A stretch of DNA of 5,471 nucleotides from Nitrospinota bacterium (GCA_016212345.1 JACRGM010000131.1:1-5471), one strand, 5' to 3'; positions 1 to 5,398 are shown, counted from the first letter of the stretch. Program-made: numbers and translations. The notes: generated by a model not told the origin, from the sequence alone.

Positions 1-334
1 CCCCTTTTTTAGTATCTGGGGAGAATATGATAGTGATGATATCAAACCTGCAATCTATACCTGTAATCCTTTTTCGAACAAGATAATTTAGTGCACTATT
101 TATGATCTTTTGTTGCTTGACCCTGTTCACAGATAATTGTGGTGGGGCAAAACTATCTGATCTTCTTGTCCTGATCTCAATAAATATAAGTACCCCCTTT
201 TCAGAGGCTATAAGGTCTATCTCACCCATAGGGCATCTGAAGTTTCTCTCTATAATCTTATATCCCATCTCTTTTAAATATCTTGTGGCTATATCCTCTC
301 CTTTTCTACCTAGTTCTAATCGTTCCTTAGTCAT
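1..334 (-). CDS. yraN: YraN/UPF0102 family nuclease-like protein, partial (3' end beyond window)
   Basis: Reading the minus strand from an ATG at 334-332 gives 111 codons open to the window edge, so the C-terminal end is missing. The protein begins MTKERLELGRKGEDIATRYL and shows the family pattern in order: GRKGE near residues 9-13, the acidic GEID at 37-40, FIEIRTR at 51-57 and CRFDII near 95-100. The family has a PD-(D/E)XK restriction-endonuclease-like fold. Arg in place of Lys in the E-x-K position (E53-I54-R55) is also found in E. coli YraN, so it is not evidence of decay. The in vivo role of the family is poorly defined. The start is fixed by an in-frame TAA at 346-344, only three codons upstream. 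No good Shine-Dalgarno is visible. The gene follows rnhB by 16 bp, a common pairing, and is probably the distal gene of the operon. Confidence 0.9.
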   Translation of the reverse strand, partial: MTKERLELGRKGEDIATRYLKEMGYKIIERNFRCPMGEIDLIASEKGVLIFIEIRTRRSDSFAPPQLSVNRVKQQKIINSALNYLVRKRITGIDCRFDIITIIFSPDTKKG

Positions 335-350
335 TTTTTGACTTTACGCT

Positions 351-944
351 TTACAAATATTCTTTTACCCCCTTAAAACTCTTCCTATGTATATCACAAG
401 GACCATGTAATCTGATTAGATTAAGATGTTCTTTAGTCCCATATCCCTTATGCTTGGCAAACATGTACTGTGGGAATCTCTTACTATATTTATACAGTAT
501 TCTGTCTCTTGTAACCTTGGCAATAATCGAAGCCGCTGATATCGATCTACATAGACTATCACCTCTTATAATCGCTGATTGCATGATCTCTGAGTCAATA
601 GTATGTATACCATCAATAAGGAGATAATCAGGCCTTTTATTCATCTTTGAAACAGATGTTAACATAGCCTTTCTGGTGGCCTGAAGTATATTTATATTAT
701 CTATTACCTTTTCACTCACTACTCCTATACCGATAGATAAGGCCTCTCTCTTTATAATATCGAATAATCTCTCCCTCATTTTCTCACTTAGTCTCTTTGA
801 GTCATCAATATCTGGGATAGAGATATTCTCATGTAGTATTACTGCAGCAGCAACTACAGGTCCTGCAAGGGGCCCCCTTCCTGCCTCATCTATACCAGCA
901 ATAAATCTGTACCCCTTTTCTCTTAAGATATCTTCGTAATTCAT
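351..944 (-). CDS. rnhB: Ribonuclease HII
   Basis: The 197-residue protein has normal family length. RNase HII cleaves the RNA strand of RNA-DNA hybrids and starts removal of single ribonucleotides misincorporated into DNA. The N-terminal block GIDEAGRGPLAGPV (about 17-30) supplies catalytic D19 and E20 and the G22-R23-G24 motif that reads the RNA-DNA junction. Further blocks are LLIDG with D111, RGDS with D129, AASIIAKVTRDR at 137-148, and HKGYGT at 165-170 with the conserved tyrosine Y168. Assigning D129 as the fourth acidic residue is by analogy with other bacterial enzymes. The ATG at 944-942 directly follows the rplS TAA (TAAATG), and a GGAAAAG ribosome-binding sequence lies within the rplS end, so translation is probably coupled. 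Nothing appears truncated. Confidence 0.97.
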   Translation of the reverse strand: MNYEDILREKGYRFIAGIDEAGRGPLAGPVVAAAVILHENISIPDIDDSKRLSEKMRERLFDIIKREALSIGIGVVSEKVIDNINILQATRKAMLTSVSKMNKRPDYLLIDGIHTIDSEIMQSAIIRGDSLCRSISAASIIAKVTRDRILYKYSKRFPQYMFAKHKGYGTKEHLNLIRLHGPCDIHRKSFKGVKEYL

Positions 945-1304
945 TTATTTCTTTTCCATAACCTTTTTTGCCTCTTTTATTCTTGCCTTTTTCCCCTTCC
1001 TCTTTCTTATATAATAGAGTTTGGCCCTCCTCACCTTTCCTTTTCTGATAACCTCTATTTTTTCAATCCTCGGTGAGTGGAGGGGAAAGGTTCTTTCTAC
1101 ACCTATTCCATAAGATACCTTACGGATCTTAAATGTCTCTCTGATTCCACCTCCTTTTCGGGCGATGATAACACCTTCAGCTACTTGGATCCTCTCCTTT
1201 TCTCCCTCAACTATCTTCAGATGAACCTTAACTGTATCACCCACATTGAATGGAGGGATATCCTTTCTCATCTGTTCTCTTTCAATCTCATTGATAATAT
1301 TCAT
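945..1304 (-). CDS. rplS: Large subunit ribosomal protein bL19
   Basis: The 119-residue protein is of usual length or slightly long for bL19, a structural protein at the 30S/50S interface. Recognisable blocks are PPFNVGDTVKV (17-27), VAEGVIIARKGGGIRETF (41-58), GVERTFPLHSPRIEKIEV (68-85) and VRRAKLYYIRKRKGKKARIKE (91-111 region), followed by a lysine-rich tail. The ATG at 1304-1302 is preceded by a strong AAAGGAGAG Shine-Dalgarno at about 1311-1319. That site begins just after the base of the long inverted repeat filling the trmD-rplS spacer, so rplS is the one gene here whose translation could plausibly be tuned by local RNA structure. The stop codon abuts the rnhB start with no gap. Confidence 0.98.
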   Translation of the reverse strand: MNIINEIEREQMRKDIPPFNVGDTVKVHLKIVEGEKERIQVAEGVIIARKGGGIRETFKIRKVSYGIGVERTFPLHSPRIEKIEVIRKGKVRRAKLYYIRKRKGKKARIKEAKKVMEKK

Positions 1305-1320
1305 CTTTTATCTCTCCTTT

Positions 1321-1445
1321 TATAGATTTCCATATAACAAATTACACGGCGTTATCAGTCGAAATCCTCGACGGCGTACCGCTCAGTACGCCTTACTCGG
1401 ATTTCTCCCTCTAGCCTTGTGTAATTTATTATCTGAAAATCTATA
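1321..1445 (-). repeat. Compound long inverted repeat filling the trmD-rplS spacer
   Basis: Two 27-bp arms, 1321-1347 and 1419-1445, are inverted copies differing at three positions. As minus-strand RNA, two of these become G-U pairs, leaving a single mismatch. Inside lie a perfect 7-bp stem (1373-1379 with 1386-1392, loop of six), a 7-bp pairing of 1361-1367 with 1399-1405, and an alternative 5-bp hairpin GTCGA/TCGAC (1358-1372). A GGA-GAAA-TCC tetraloop hairpin is also possible in the RNA. The trmD stop codon lies in one arm, and the rplS Shine-Dalgarno follows the other. The interior is visibly richer in GC than its surroundings. No T-run follows on the minus strand, so it is not a standard intrinsic terminator. 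It may be a leader structure for rplS or a MITE/REP-like mobile repeat. The structure is certain; its role is not. Confidence 0.85.
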
Positions 1446-2169
1446 TCTCCTTTAGTAGACACATATCCTCTTCTGAAAGACCCGCATCTTTAAGGAGATC
1501 CGGCCTCTTCTTTAAGGTCTTTCTTAGTGCCTCTTTCCTACGCCAGATCCTAATCTTTTCATGATCTCCTGATAAGAGTACTTGAGGAACCTTATACCCT
1601 CGGAATGATGGTGGACGGGTATAGTTGGGATAATCAAGTATAGATGAGAAGAATGAGTCTTCCCTCACCGACTCCTGATCTCCTACTACCCCTGGTATAA
1701 GTCTAACTATCGCATCTATGACCACCATTGCAGGGAGTTCGCCTCCTGTCAACACATAATCACCTATAGAGATCTCATCATCAATAAAATAGAGGCTAAT
1801 CCTTTCATCAATTCCCTCGTATCTACCACAGATAAAGGTAATCCTCTCCTCTCTAGCCAATTCCATTGCCCTATCCTGTGTAAATCTCATTCCCTGGGGG
1901 GACATTAGTATTATCTTTGATCTAATACCTTCCTTATGTATCTCTTCAAGAGCACGGACAATCGGCTCTGGTTTCATTACCATTCCAGCCCCACCCCCAT
2001 AGGGATAGTCATCCGTCATCCTATGTTTGTCCTCAGCAAAATCCCTCAGATTATGGATATTTACCTTAAGCAATCCTTTTTCCTTAGCCCTTTTAAGAAT
2101 ACTTTCACCCAGAGGAGAGACAAATATCTGAGGAAAGAGGGTTATAATATTACACTCTATCCCTTTCAA
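1441..2169 (-). CDS. trmD: tRNA (guanine37-N1)-methyltransferase
   Basis: The 242-residue protein is full length for TrmD, which uses S-adenosylmethionine to form m1G37 next to the anticodon and so prevents +1 frameshifting. It is a SPOUT-class trefoil-knot enzyme acting as a dimer. Visible blocks are ITLFPQIF (9-16), DDYPYGGGAGMVMKPEP (53-69), LMSPQG (88-93), CGRYEGIDER (114-123) and SIGDYVLTGGELPAM (134-148) for cofactor binding. R156 and D171 in EDSF match the E. coli R154 and D169 active-site residues. LDYPNYTRP and VLLSGDHEKIRIWR follow in the C-terminal domain. The start is TTG at 2169-2167: an in-frame TGA lies immediately upstream and no other start precedes the core. It overlaps the rimM stop by four bases (TTGA). 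The stop codon lies within the inverted-repeat arm of the next spacer. Confidence 0.98.
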   Translation of the reverse strand: MKGIECNIITLFPQIFVSPLGESILKRAKEKGLLKVNIHNLRDFAEDKHRMTDDYPYGGGAGMVMKPEPIVRALEEIHKEGIRSKIILMSPQGMRFTQDRAMELAREERITFICGRYEGIDERISLYFIDDEISIGDYVLTGGELPAMVVIDAIVRLIPGVVGDQESVREDSFFSSILDYPNYTRPPSFRGYKVPQVLLSGDHEKIRIWRRKEALRKTLKKRPDLLKDAGLSEEDMCLLKEI

Positions 2170-2684
2170 TCAACCAACCCTTCCATGAGATGGATTATGA
2201 TCTTCTTTTTCTCTATATCTATATCCTTGATCACATCATGGATAGCAGGGATAAATATCTCCCTCTCTTTATCTTTAACAATATATACATCATTACTACC
2301 TTCCCCTGTGGAGAAGATATCTGTTATCTTTCCGTAGTATTGCCCCCCTTCATCATAGACATCTAATCCCTCTATGTCAGAATAGTAATAATGTCCCTCA
2401 GGTAATGGGTCTAACCATTCCTTTGGGACATCTATCTCTCGACCCGTAATGGTCTCTGCCTTATCAATAGAATTGAATCCATTAAGATGGATAATGATAT
2501 ATCTGCCCTGATACCTAATCCCTATAACCCTGTATCTTACTTCCCTACAATCTTCACCTATGATAAAGACCTCTTTTACTCTCTTATACTGATCAAGATT
2601 GTTTAGATAGGGGATAATACGAACCTCCCCTTTCTTTCCTTGAGGTCTTAATATCTTGCCAATAGGAATTAGGCACCCTCTCAT
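2166..2684 (-). CDS. rimM: 16S rRNA processing / 30S maturation factor RimM
   Basis: The 172-residue protein matches RimM, which binds S19 and assists late assembly of the 30S head. The N-terminal RimM domain (about 5-85) carries IGKILRPQGKKGEVRI at 8-23. The C-terminal PRC-barrel (about 95-170) carries LPEGHYYYSDIEGLDVYDE (94-112), NDVYIV (131-136), REIFIPAI (141-148) and the terminal MEGLVD. The usual histidine before the N-terminal glycine block is a glutamine (PQG), a variation I believe occurs in the family. The ATG at 2684-2682 follows the khpA TAG without a gap, and only a weak purine-rich site precedes it, so translation is likely coupled to khpA. It overlaps trmD by four bases. Confidence 0.97.
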   Translation of the reverse strand: MRGCLIPIGKILRPQGKKGEVRIIPYLNNLDQYKRVKEVFIIGEDCREVRYRVIGIRYQGRYIIIHLNGFNSIDKAETITGREIDVPKEWLDPLPEGHYYYSDIEGLDVYDEGGQYYGKITDIFSTGEGSNDVYIVKDKEREIFIPAIHDVIKDIDIEKKKIIIHLMEGLVD

Positions 2685-2915
2685 CTATTCAAGTATCTCT
2701 AACACTGCCCTCTTTTTCATCTTCATTGCATTGGCATTCAAGATAGTCCTCATCGCCCTTGCAGTCTTCCCCTCTTTACCAATTACCTTTCCCATATCAC
2801 CAGGAGCTACTCTCAATTCTATCACTGTAGTCTTTTCTCCTTCTATCTCATGTACCATAACCTGTTCAGGGTTATCGACTAGTGATTTAGCTATAAACAT
2901 GATTAAGTCTTTCAT
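2685..2915 (-). CDS. khpA: KH-domain RNA-binding protein KhpA
   Basis: The 76-residue protein starting MKDLIMFIAKSLVDNPEQV has the length and N-terminus typical of KhpA, a single-KH-domain RNA-binding protein. In Gram-positive bacteria KhpA partners KhpB/Jag and affects cell size and division. The KH core IELRVAPGDMGKVIGKEGKTA (about 32-52) contains the nucleic-acid-binding G-x-x-G loop G46-K-E-G49, followed by the helix ARAMRTIL. I place the start at the ATG 2915-2913 because it sits four bases after a strong GGAGGT (2920-2925). The frame also opens at an ATG at 2954-2952, but the 13 extra residues do not resemble the family and fall in repeat-like spacer DNA. The gene lies between rpsP and rimM, as in many genomes. 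Confidence 0.94.
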   Translation of the reverse strand: MKDLIMFIAKSLVDNPEQVMVHEIEGEKTTVIELRVAPGDMGKVIGKEGKTARAMRTILNANAMKMKKRAVLEILE

Positions 2916-2925
2916 TACCACCTCC
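2916..2925 (-). promoter_or_regulatory. Ribosome-binding site that fixes the khpA start
   Basis: The minus strand reads GGAGGTGGTA directly before the ATG at 2915-2913. This strong Shine-Dalgarno favours the internal start over the upstream in-frame ATG at 2954, which is preceded only by the end of rpsP with no comparable site. Confidence 0.85.
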
Positions 2926-2941
2926 ACATGATATTTCCGGT

Positions 2942-2967
2942 TATAGATTTCCATCTAACTAATTACC
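2942..2967. repeat. 26-bp sequence matching one arm of the 1321-1445 inverted repeat
   Basis: On the plus strand, 2942-2967 matches 1321-1346 at 23 of 26 positions, sharing the block TATAGATTTCCAT. It covers the last codons and stop of rpsP and the start of the rpsP-khpA spacer. No matching opposite arm is visible nearby, so it may be a half-element, a scar of an excised copy, or an AT-rich chance match. Confidence 0.6.
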
Positions 2968-3239
2968 ATCTCTTCTCTGCTCGAGATCCTCTTTAAAAGC
3001 CCTCCCTTAGAAAAGAGACCCTTTACTGTATCAGAAAGTTGTGCCCCCTTCTTAATCCATGAGATAGTCTTAGCCTCATCGATCTTAATTCTATCAGTAT
3101 CAGGATTTGCAAAGGGATTGTATGTTCCTATTATCTCTCGAAAACGTCCATCTGTAGGCGATCTTGAATCAGTCGCTACTATCCTATAGAAGGGTCTTTT
3201 TTTCTTTCCCCTTCTATTCAATCTTATCACCACGGGCAA
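2955..3239 (-). CDS. rpsP: Small subunit ribosomal protein bS16
   Basis: The 94-residue protein is bS16, which binds 16S rRNA early in 30S assembly. The hallmark N-terminus PVVIRLNRRGKKKRPFYRIV (2-21) is present, followed by ATDSRSPTDGRFREIIGTYNP (22-42) and ISWIKKGAQLSDTVKGL (59-75). The start is TTG at 3239-3237. It is supported by the near-perfect Shine-Dalgarno GGAGGTGAT five bases upstream and by the family N-terminus beginning exactly there. The first 13 bases overlap the ffh end in another frame, so coupling with ffh is likely. The last residues after SSREE (MVIS) and the stop codon fall in the repeat-like sequence at 2942-2967, so the C-terminal tail may have been reshaped there. Confidence 0.98.
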   Translation of the reverse strand: MPVVIRLNRRGKKKRPFYRIVATDSRSPTDGRFREIIGTYNPFANPDTDRIKIDEAKTISWIKKGAQLSDTVKGLFSKGGLLKRISSREEMVIS

Positions 3240-4534
3240 TAAATATCACCTCCCTTTGAGAATTTTTTTATCATCTTCTTCATCTGAGTAAATTGTTTTA
3301 ATAACCTATTTACATCCTGAATAGTCGTACCACTTCCTTGTGCAATCCTTCTTTTCCTACTCCCATTGATTATGGTATGATTTGCCCTCTCCCGATGTGT
3401 CATAGAATTGATAATTGCCTCTATCTTTAGAGGTGCCTTCTCATTTATCTCTATATTGTTTAGGCCCCTGACCCCTGGGATCATTTCGATAATTTGACTA
3501 AGAGTCCCCATCTTTTTTACCTGTTGTAACTGATCTCTAAAGTCTTCAAGTGTGAAGGTATCCTTCCTGATCTTCTTTTCAAGTCTCCTTGCCTCTTCTT
3601 CTGAAAATACAGCATCAGCCTTTTCTACTAGAGAGAGTATATCACCCATCCCAAGTATCCTTGATGTCAGACGCTCTGGATAGAATGGTTCAAGGTCATT
3701 TAACCTTTCCCCAACCCCTATAAACTTTATAGGCTTTCCCGTGACTCCCCTTATAGATAGGGCTGCACCTCCACGGGCATCACCCTCCATCTTGGTAAGT
3801 ATAATACCATCTATTCCAACCGATTCATTAAAGGCAACTGCAATCTTCACTGCATCTTGACCTGTCATAGCATCTGCTATCAGAAGTACCTCTTGTGGTT
3901 TGATCTTCTCCTTGATGAATCTCAATTCATTCATCAGATCCTCATCCACATGGAGTCTTCCAGCAGTATCTAATATAACAAGATTATATCCCTTTTCAAT
4001 CGCATATCTCACTGATTCATCACATATATCAATAGGATTATTACTCCCCCTTCCGTCGAACACCTCAATATTTAATTCCCTTCCGATTATATTCAACTGT
4101 TCGATAGCAGCAGGACGATAGACATCAGCAGGTACTAATATAACCCTGTACCCGTCCTTCTGAAATTTATTAGCAAGCTTCCCTGCGGTTGTTGTCTTTC
4201 CTGAGCCGTGGAGACCTACCATCATAATAATAGTTGGAGGAGATTTCGCAAATATGATCTCTCTATGGGTATCTCCCATAATAGCTATTAATTCATCCCT
4301 AACAATCTTTATCATCTGATGCCCAGGGGTAAGACTTTTCATTACCTCTTGACCAATAGCCCTCTCTTTTACCCTTTCTATAAAATCCTTTACTACCTTA
4401 AAATTTACATCTGCCTCAAGGAGGGCTACCCTCACATCCCTCATCGCCTCCTTGATATTGTTTTCATCAAGCTTTCCACGACCCCTGAGCTTTTTAAAGA
4501 TACCTTCTAATCTATTTGATAGGCCTTCAAACAA
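3227..4534 (-). CDS. ffh: Signal recognition particle GTPase Ffh (SRP54)
   Basis: The 435-residue protein is Ffh, which with 4.5S RNA binds signal sequences on the ribosome and docks with FtsY at the membrane. The N domain spans about 1-90 (MFEGLSNRLEGIFKKLRGRG, then ALLEADVN at 37-44). The G domain spans about 100-295 with the P-loop GLHGSGKTTTAGKLA (107-121), DVYRPAA (137-143), DTAGR (189-193), TKMEGDARGG (247-256) and FIGVGE (271-276). The M domain (about 325-435) carries MGTLSQIIEMIPG (342-354) and the SRP-RNA-binding block SMTHRER...IINGSRKRRIAQGSG (377-402). Two oddities are E250 where TKxD is expected, and H386 where proline is usual before IINGSR. The M domain has only five methionines and the tail is short. 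The start is TTG at 4534-4532, preceded by AGAAGGAGAAG. It is the first gene of the operon and overlaps rpsP. Confidence 0.98.
   Translation of the reverse strand: MFEGLSNRLEGIFKKLRGRGKLDENNIKEAMRDVRVALLEADVNFKVVKDFIERVKERAIGQEVMKSLTPGHQMIKIVRDELIAIMGDTHREIIFAKSPPTIIMMVGLHGSGKTTTAGKLANKFQKDGYRVILVPADVYRPAAIEQLNIIGRELNIEVFDGRGSNNPIDICDESVRYAIEKGYNLVILDTAGRLHVDEDLMNELRFIKEKIKPQEVLLIADAMTGQDAVKIAVAFNESVGIDGIILTKMEGDARGGAALSIRGVTGKPIKFIGVGERLNDLEPFYPERLTSRILGMGDILSLVEKADAVFSEEEARRLEKKIRKDTFTLEDFRDQLQQVKKMGTLSQIIEMIPGVRGLNNIEINEKAPLKIEAIINSMTHRERANHTIINGSRKRRIAQGSGTTIQDVNRLLKQFTQMKKMIKKFSKGGDIYCPW
3245..3253 (-). promoter_or_regulatory. Strong rpsP ribosome-binding site embedded in the ffh coding end
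   Basis: The minus strand reads GGAGGTGAT, a nine-base match to the 16S anti-Shine-Dalgarno, five bases before the TTG start of rpsP. The same bases encode Gly-Gly-Asp at Ffh residues 428-430. The strong site compensates for the non-ATG start. Confidence 0.9.
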
Positions 4535-4578
4535 GACTATCTTCTCCTTCTTTTGTGATAAAATCCCTAAGTTAAATC

Positions 4579-4607
4579 TTTATATCAAATTTATCTCTCT
4601 TTGTCAA
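4579..4607 (-). promoter_or_regulatory. Main sigma70-type promoter of the ffh operon
   Basis: The minus strand shows TTGACA (4607-4602), a 17-bp spacer and TATAAA (4584-4579), with a TGA just before the -10 that fits an extended -10. Transcription should start near 4572, giving a leader of roughly 38 bases with the ffh Shine-Dalgarno in it. Spacing and consensus are close to ideal, and the position directly upstream of the first gene supports it. Confidence 0.88.
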
Positions 4608-4667
4608 TACCTTTTAATAACTTAACTATAGATATTAGAATAGACTTGAAATCCAGTGTCTGAATCA

Positions 4668-4699
4668 GGGTAGGGTACTATCCGGGTAGGGTACTATCC
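4668..4699. repeat. Perfect 16-bp tandem duplication
   Basis: The unit GGGTAGGGTACTATCC occurs twice head to tail (4668-4683 and 4684-4699) without mismatch. Perfect identity suggests a recent slippage event or a selected pair of sites. It lies about 60 bp upstream of the -35 of the main ffh promoter. Confidence 0.95.
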
Positions 4700-4701
4700 A
4701 T

Positions 4702-4733
4702 GATCTGAAGATAAGGTGAAAGATTCTCAGATC
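4702..4733. repeat. Short inverted repeat (7-bp stem)
   Basis: GATCTGA (4702-4708) and TCAGATC (4727-4733) are perfect inverted copies separated by 18 bases, directly beside the 16-bp tandem duplication. If transcription began at the upstream minus-strand promoter candidate, this would form a small hairpin in the leader. There is no T-run, so it is not a terminator. An operator is possible but unsupported. Confidence 0.5.
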
Positions 4734-4770
4734 TAAGAAATAGACTTTTACATAAAGATTGGATATTTTT

Positions 4771-4800
4771 GTTATATCAAATTATCTCATAATAGTTCAA
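4771..4800 (-). promoter_or_regulatory. Candidate second upstream promoter toward ffh
   Basis: The minus strand reads TTGAAC (4800-4795), an 18-bp spacer and TATAAC (4776-4771). The stretch GAGATAATTTGATATAAC closely resembles GAGATAAATTTGATATAAA in the main ffh promoter. The -35 is weaker (four of six consensus bases). A transcript from here would have a leader of over 200 bases crossing the hairpin and the tandem repeat. Confidence 0.4.
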
Positions 4801-4825
4801 AATTGTTTGGGTCAAGATAAACTCC

Positions 4826-4855
4826 TTGACAATAATGGCATAAATGTTGTATAAA
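4826..4855 (+). promoter_or_regulatory. Candidate strong plus-strand promoter with no obvious gene
   Basis: The plus strand has TTGACA (4826-4831), an 18-bp spacer and TATAAA (4850-4855), giving a predicted start near 4862. Match and spacing are nearly as good as the ffh promoter. It diverges from the minus-strand candidate, with 25 bp between the two -35 boxes. No long ORF lies downstream within the window. It could drive a small RNA, a short peptide or a gene past the right edge, or be chance in AT-rich DNA. Confidence 0.5.
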
Positions 4856-5089
4856 GAATATCTAAATATTGATATATGCATATCTTATATACATATCTTT
4901 CAGGGAAGGTTATATCCCTTTTATCCCTGTTTAGACGATTACAGAGGTGTAACCGAGAGGGCGGAGCTATATCTTTAACTTATCCTATTATATCCTATTT
5001 AGTTAGATAGTGAGGTGAGATTTTGAATCTGTTCAAGACTAATTATGGCAAATGTAAAGGAAAAGTTTCAAGATTTCTTCAAGATATCA

Positions 5090-5109
5090 CACAATAGCTC
5101 ACAATAGCT
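5090..5109. repeat. Perfect 10-bp tandem duplication
   Basis: The unit CACAATAGCT is repeated twice without gap (5090-5099, 5100-5109). It is one of several short duplications with about 10-bp spacing in this gene-free stretch. Confidence 0.9.
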
Positions 5110-5398
5110 TAATTTTCCTCCTTTTTGAAAAATAACAAAATTCTAAAAAATCTAATTGTAACAAGCGAAATGTAAGTTTTATGAGATAATGTGAGATAGG
5201 AAACCGCTTTTAGGAATTCTTCCAGATTATTAACTTTATAAATCAATTTATACTTTTAGACAGAAGCATAATGGCATGAGCTGGTCAACGTCCGGGTCAA
5301 TAGCTTTTGCTACAGTTACTGCAAATAGTTTGATAAACGTGATATTGAATTCAAAGGGCTGGTAGTACAATCAGATTTATTGGTGCGTGTGCGGATGT

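Noticed and set aside
51..56. Loss of the catalytic lysine in YraN (Arg in E-x-K)
   Set aside because: E. coli YraN also has E-V-R at this position, so this is normal family variation rather than inactivation.
1..341. A plus-strand frame at the left edge opposite yraN
   Set aside because: The minus-strand frame carries clear YraN motifs. The plus-strand frame is serine/isoleucine-rich antisense sequence without family resemblance.
1305..1440. Intrinsic terminator between trmD and rplS
   Set aside because: The stems are large but no T-run follows on the transcribed strand. The sequence goes directly into the rplS ribosome-binding site, so termination of the usual kind is unlikely.
4936..4980. 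A tRNA-Ser-like stretch (GGTGTAACCGAGAGG) resembling the start of a class II tRNA
   Set aside because: The similarity covers only the acceptor/D-arm region. No anticodon stem, T-arm or 3' acceptor partner can be found downstream, so it is not a tRNA gene and is too short to call a remnant.
5118..5124. A strong AAGGAGG Shine-Dalgarno-like site on the minus strand
   Set aside because: The nearest starts (TTG, GTG) run into stops within a few codons, so no translation product is supported.
5255..5371. A minus-strand frame of about 39 codons containing FAVTVAKAIDPDVDQL, which looked like a possible gene fragment
   Set aside because: It begins at a weak TTG right after a stop, has no ribosome-binding site, and I recognise no family. 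It is compatible with chance.
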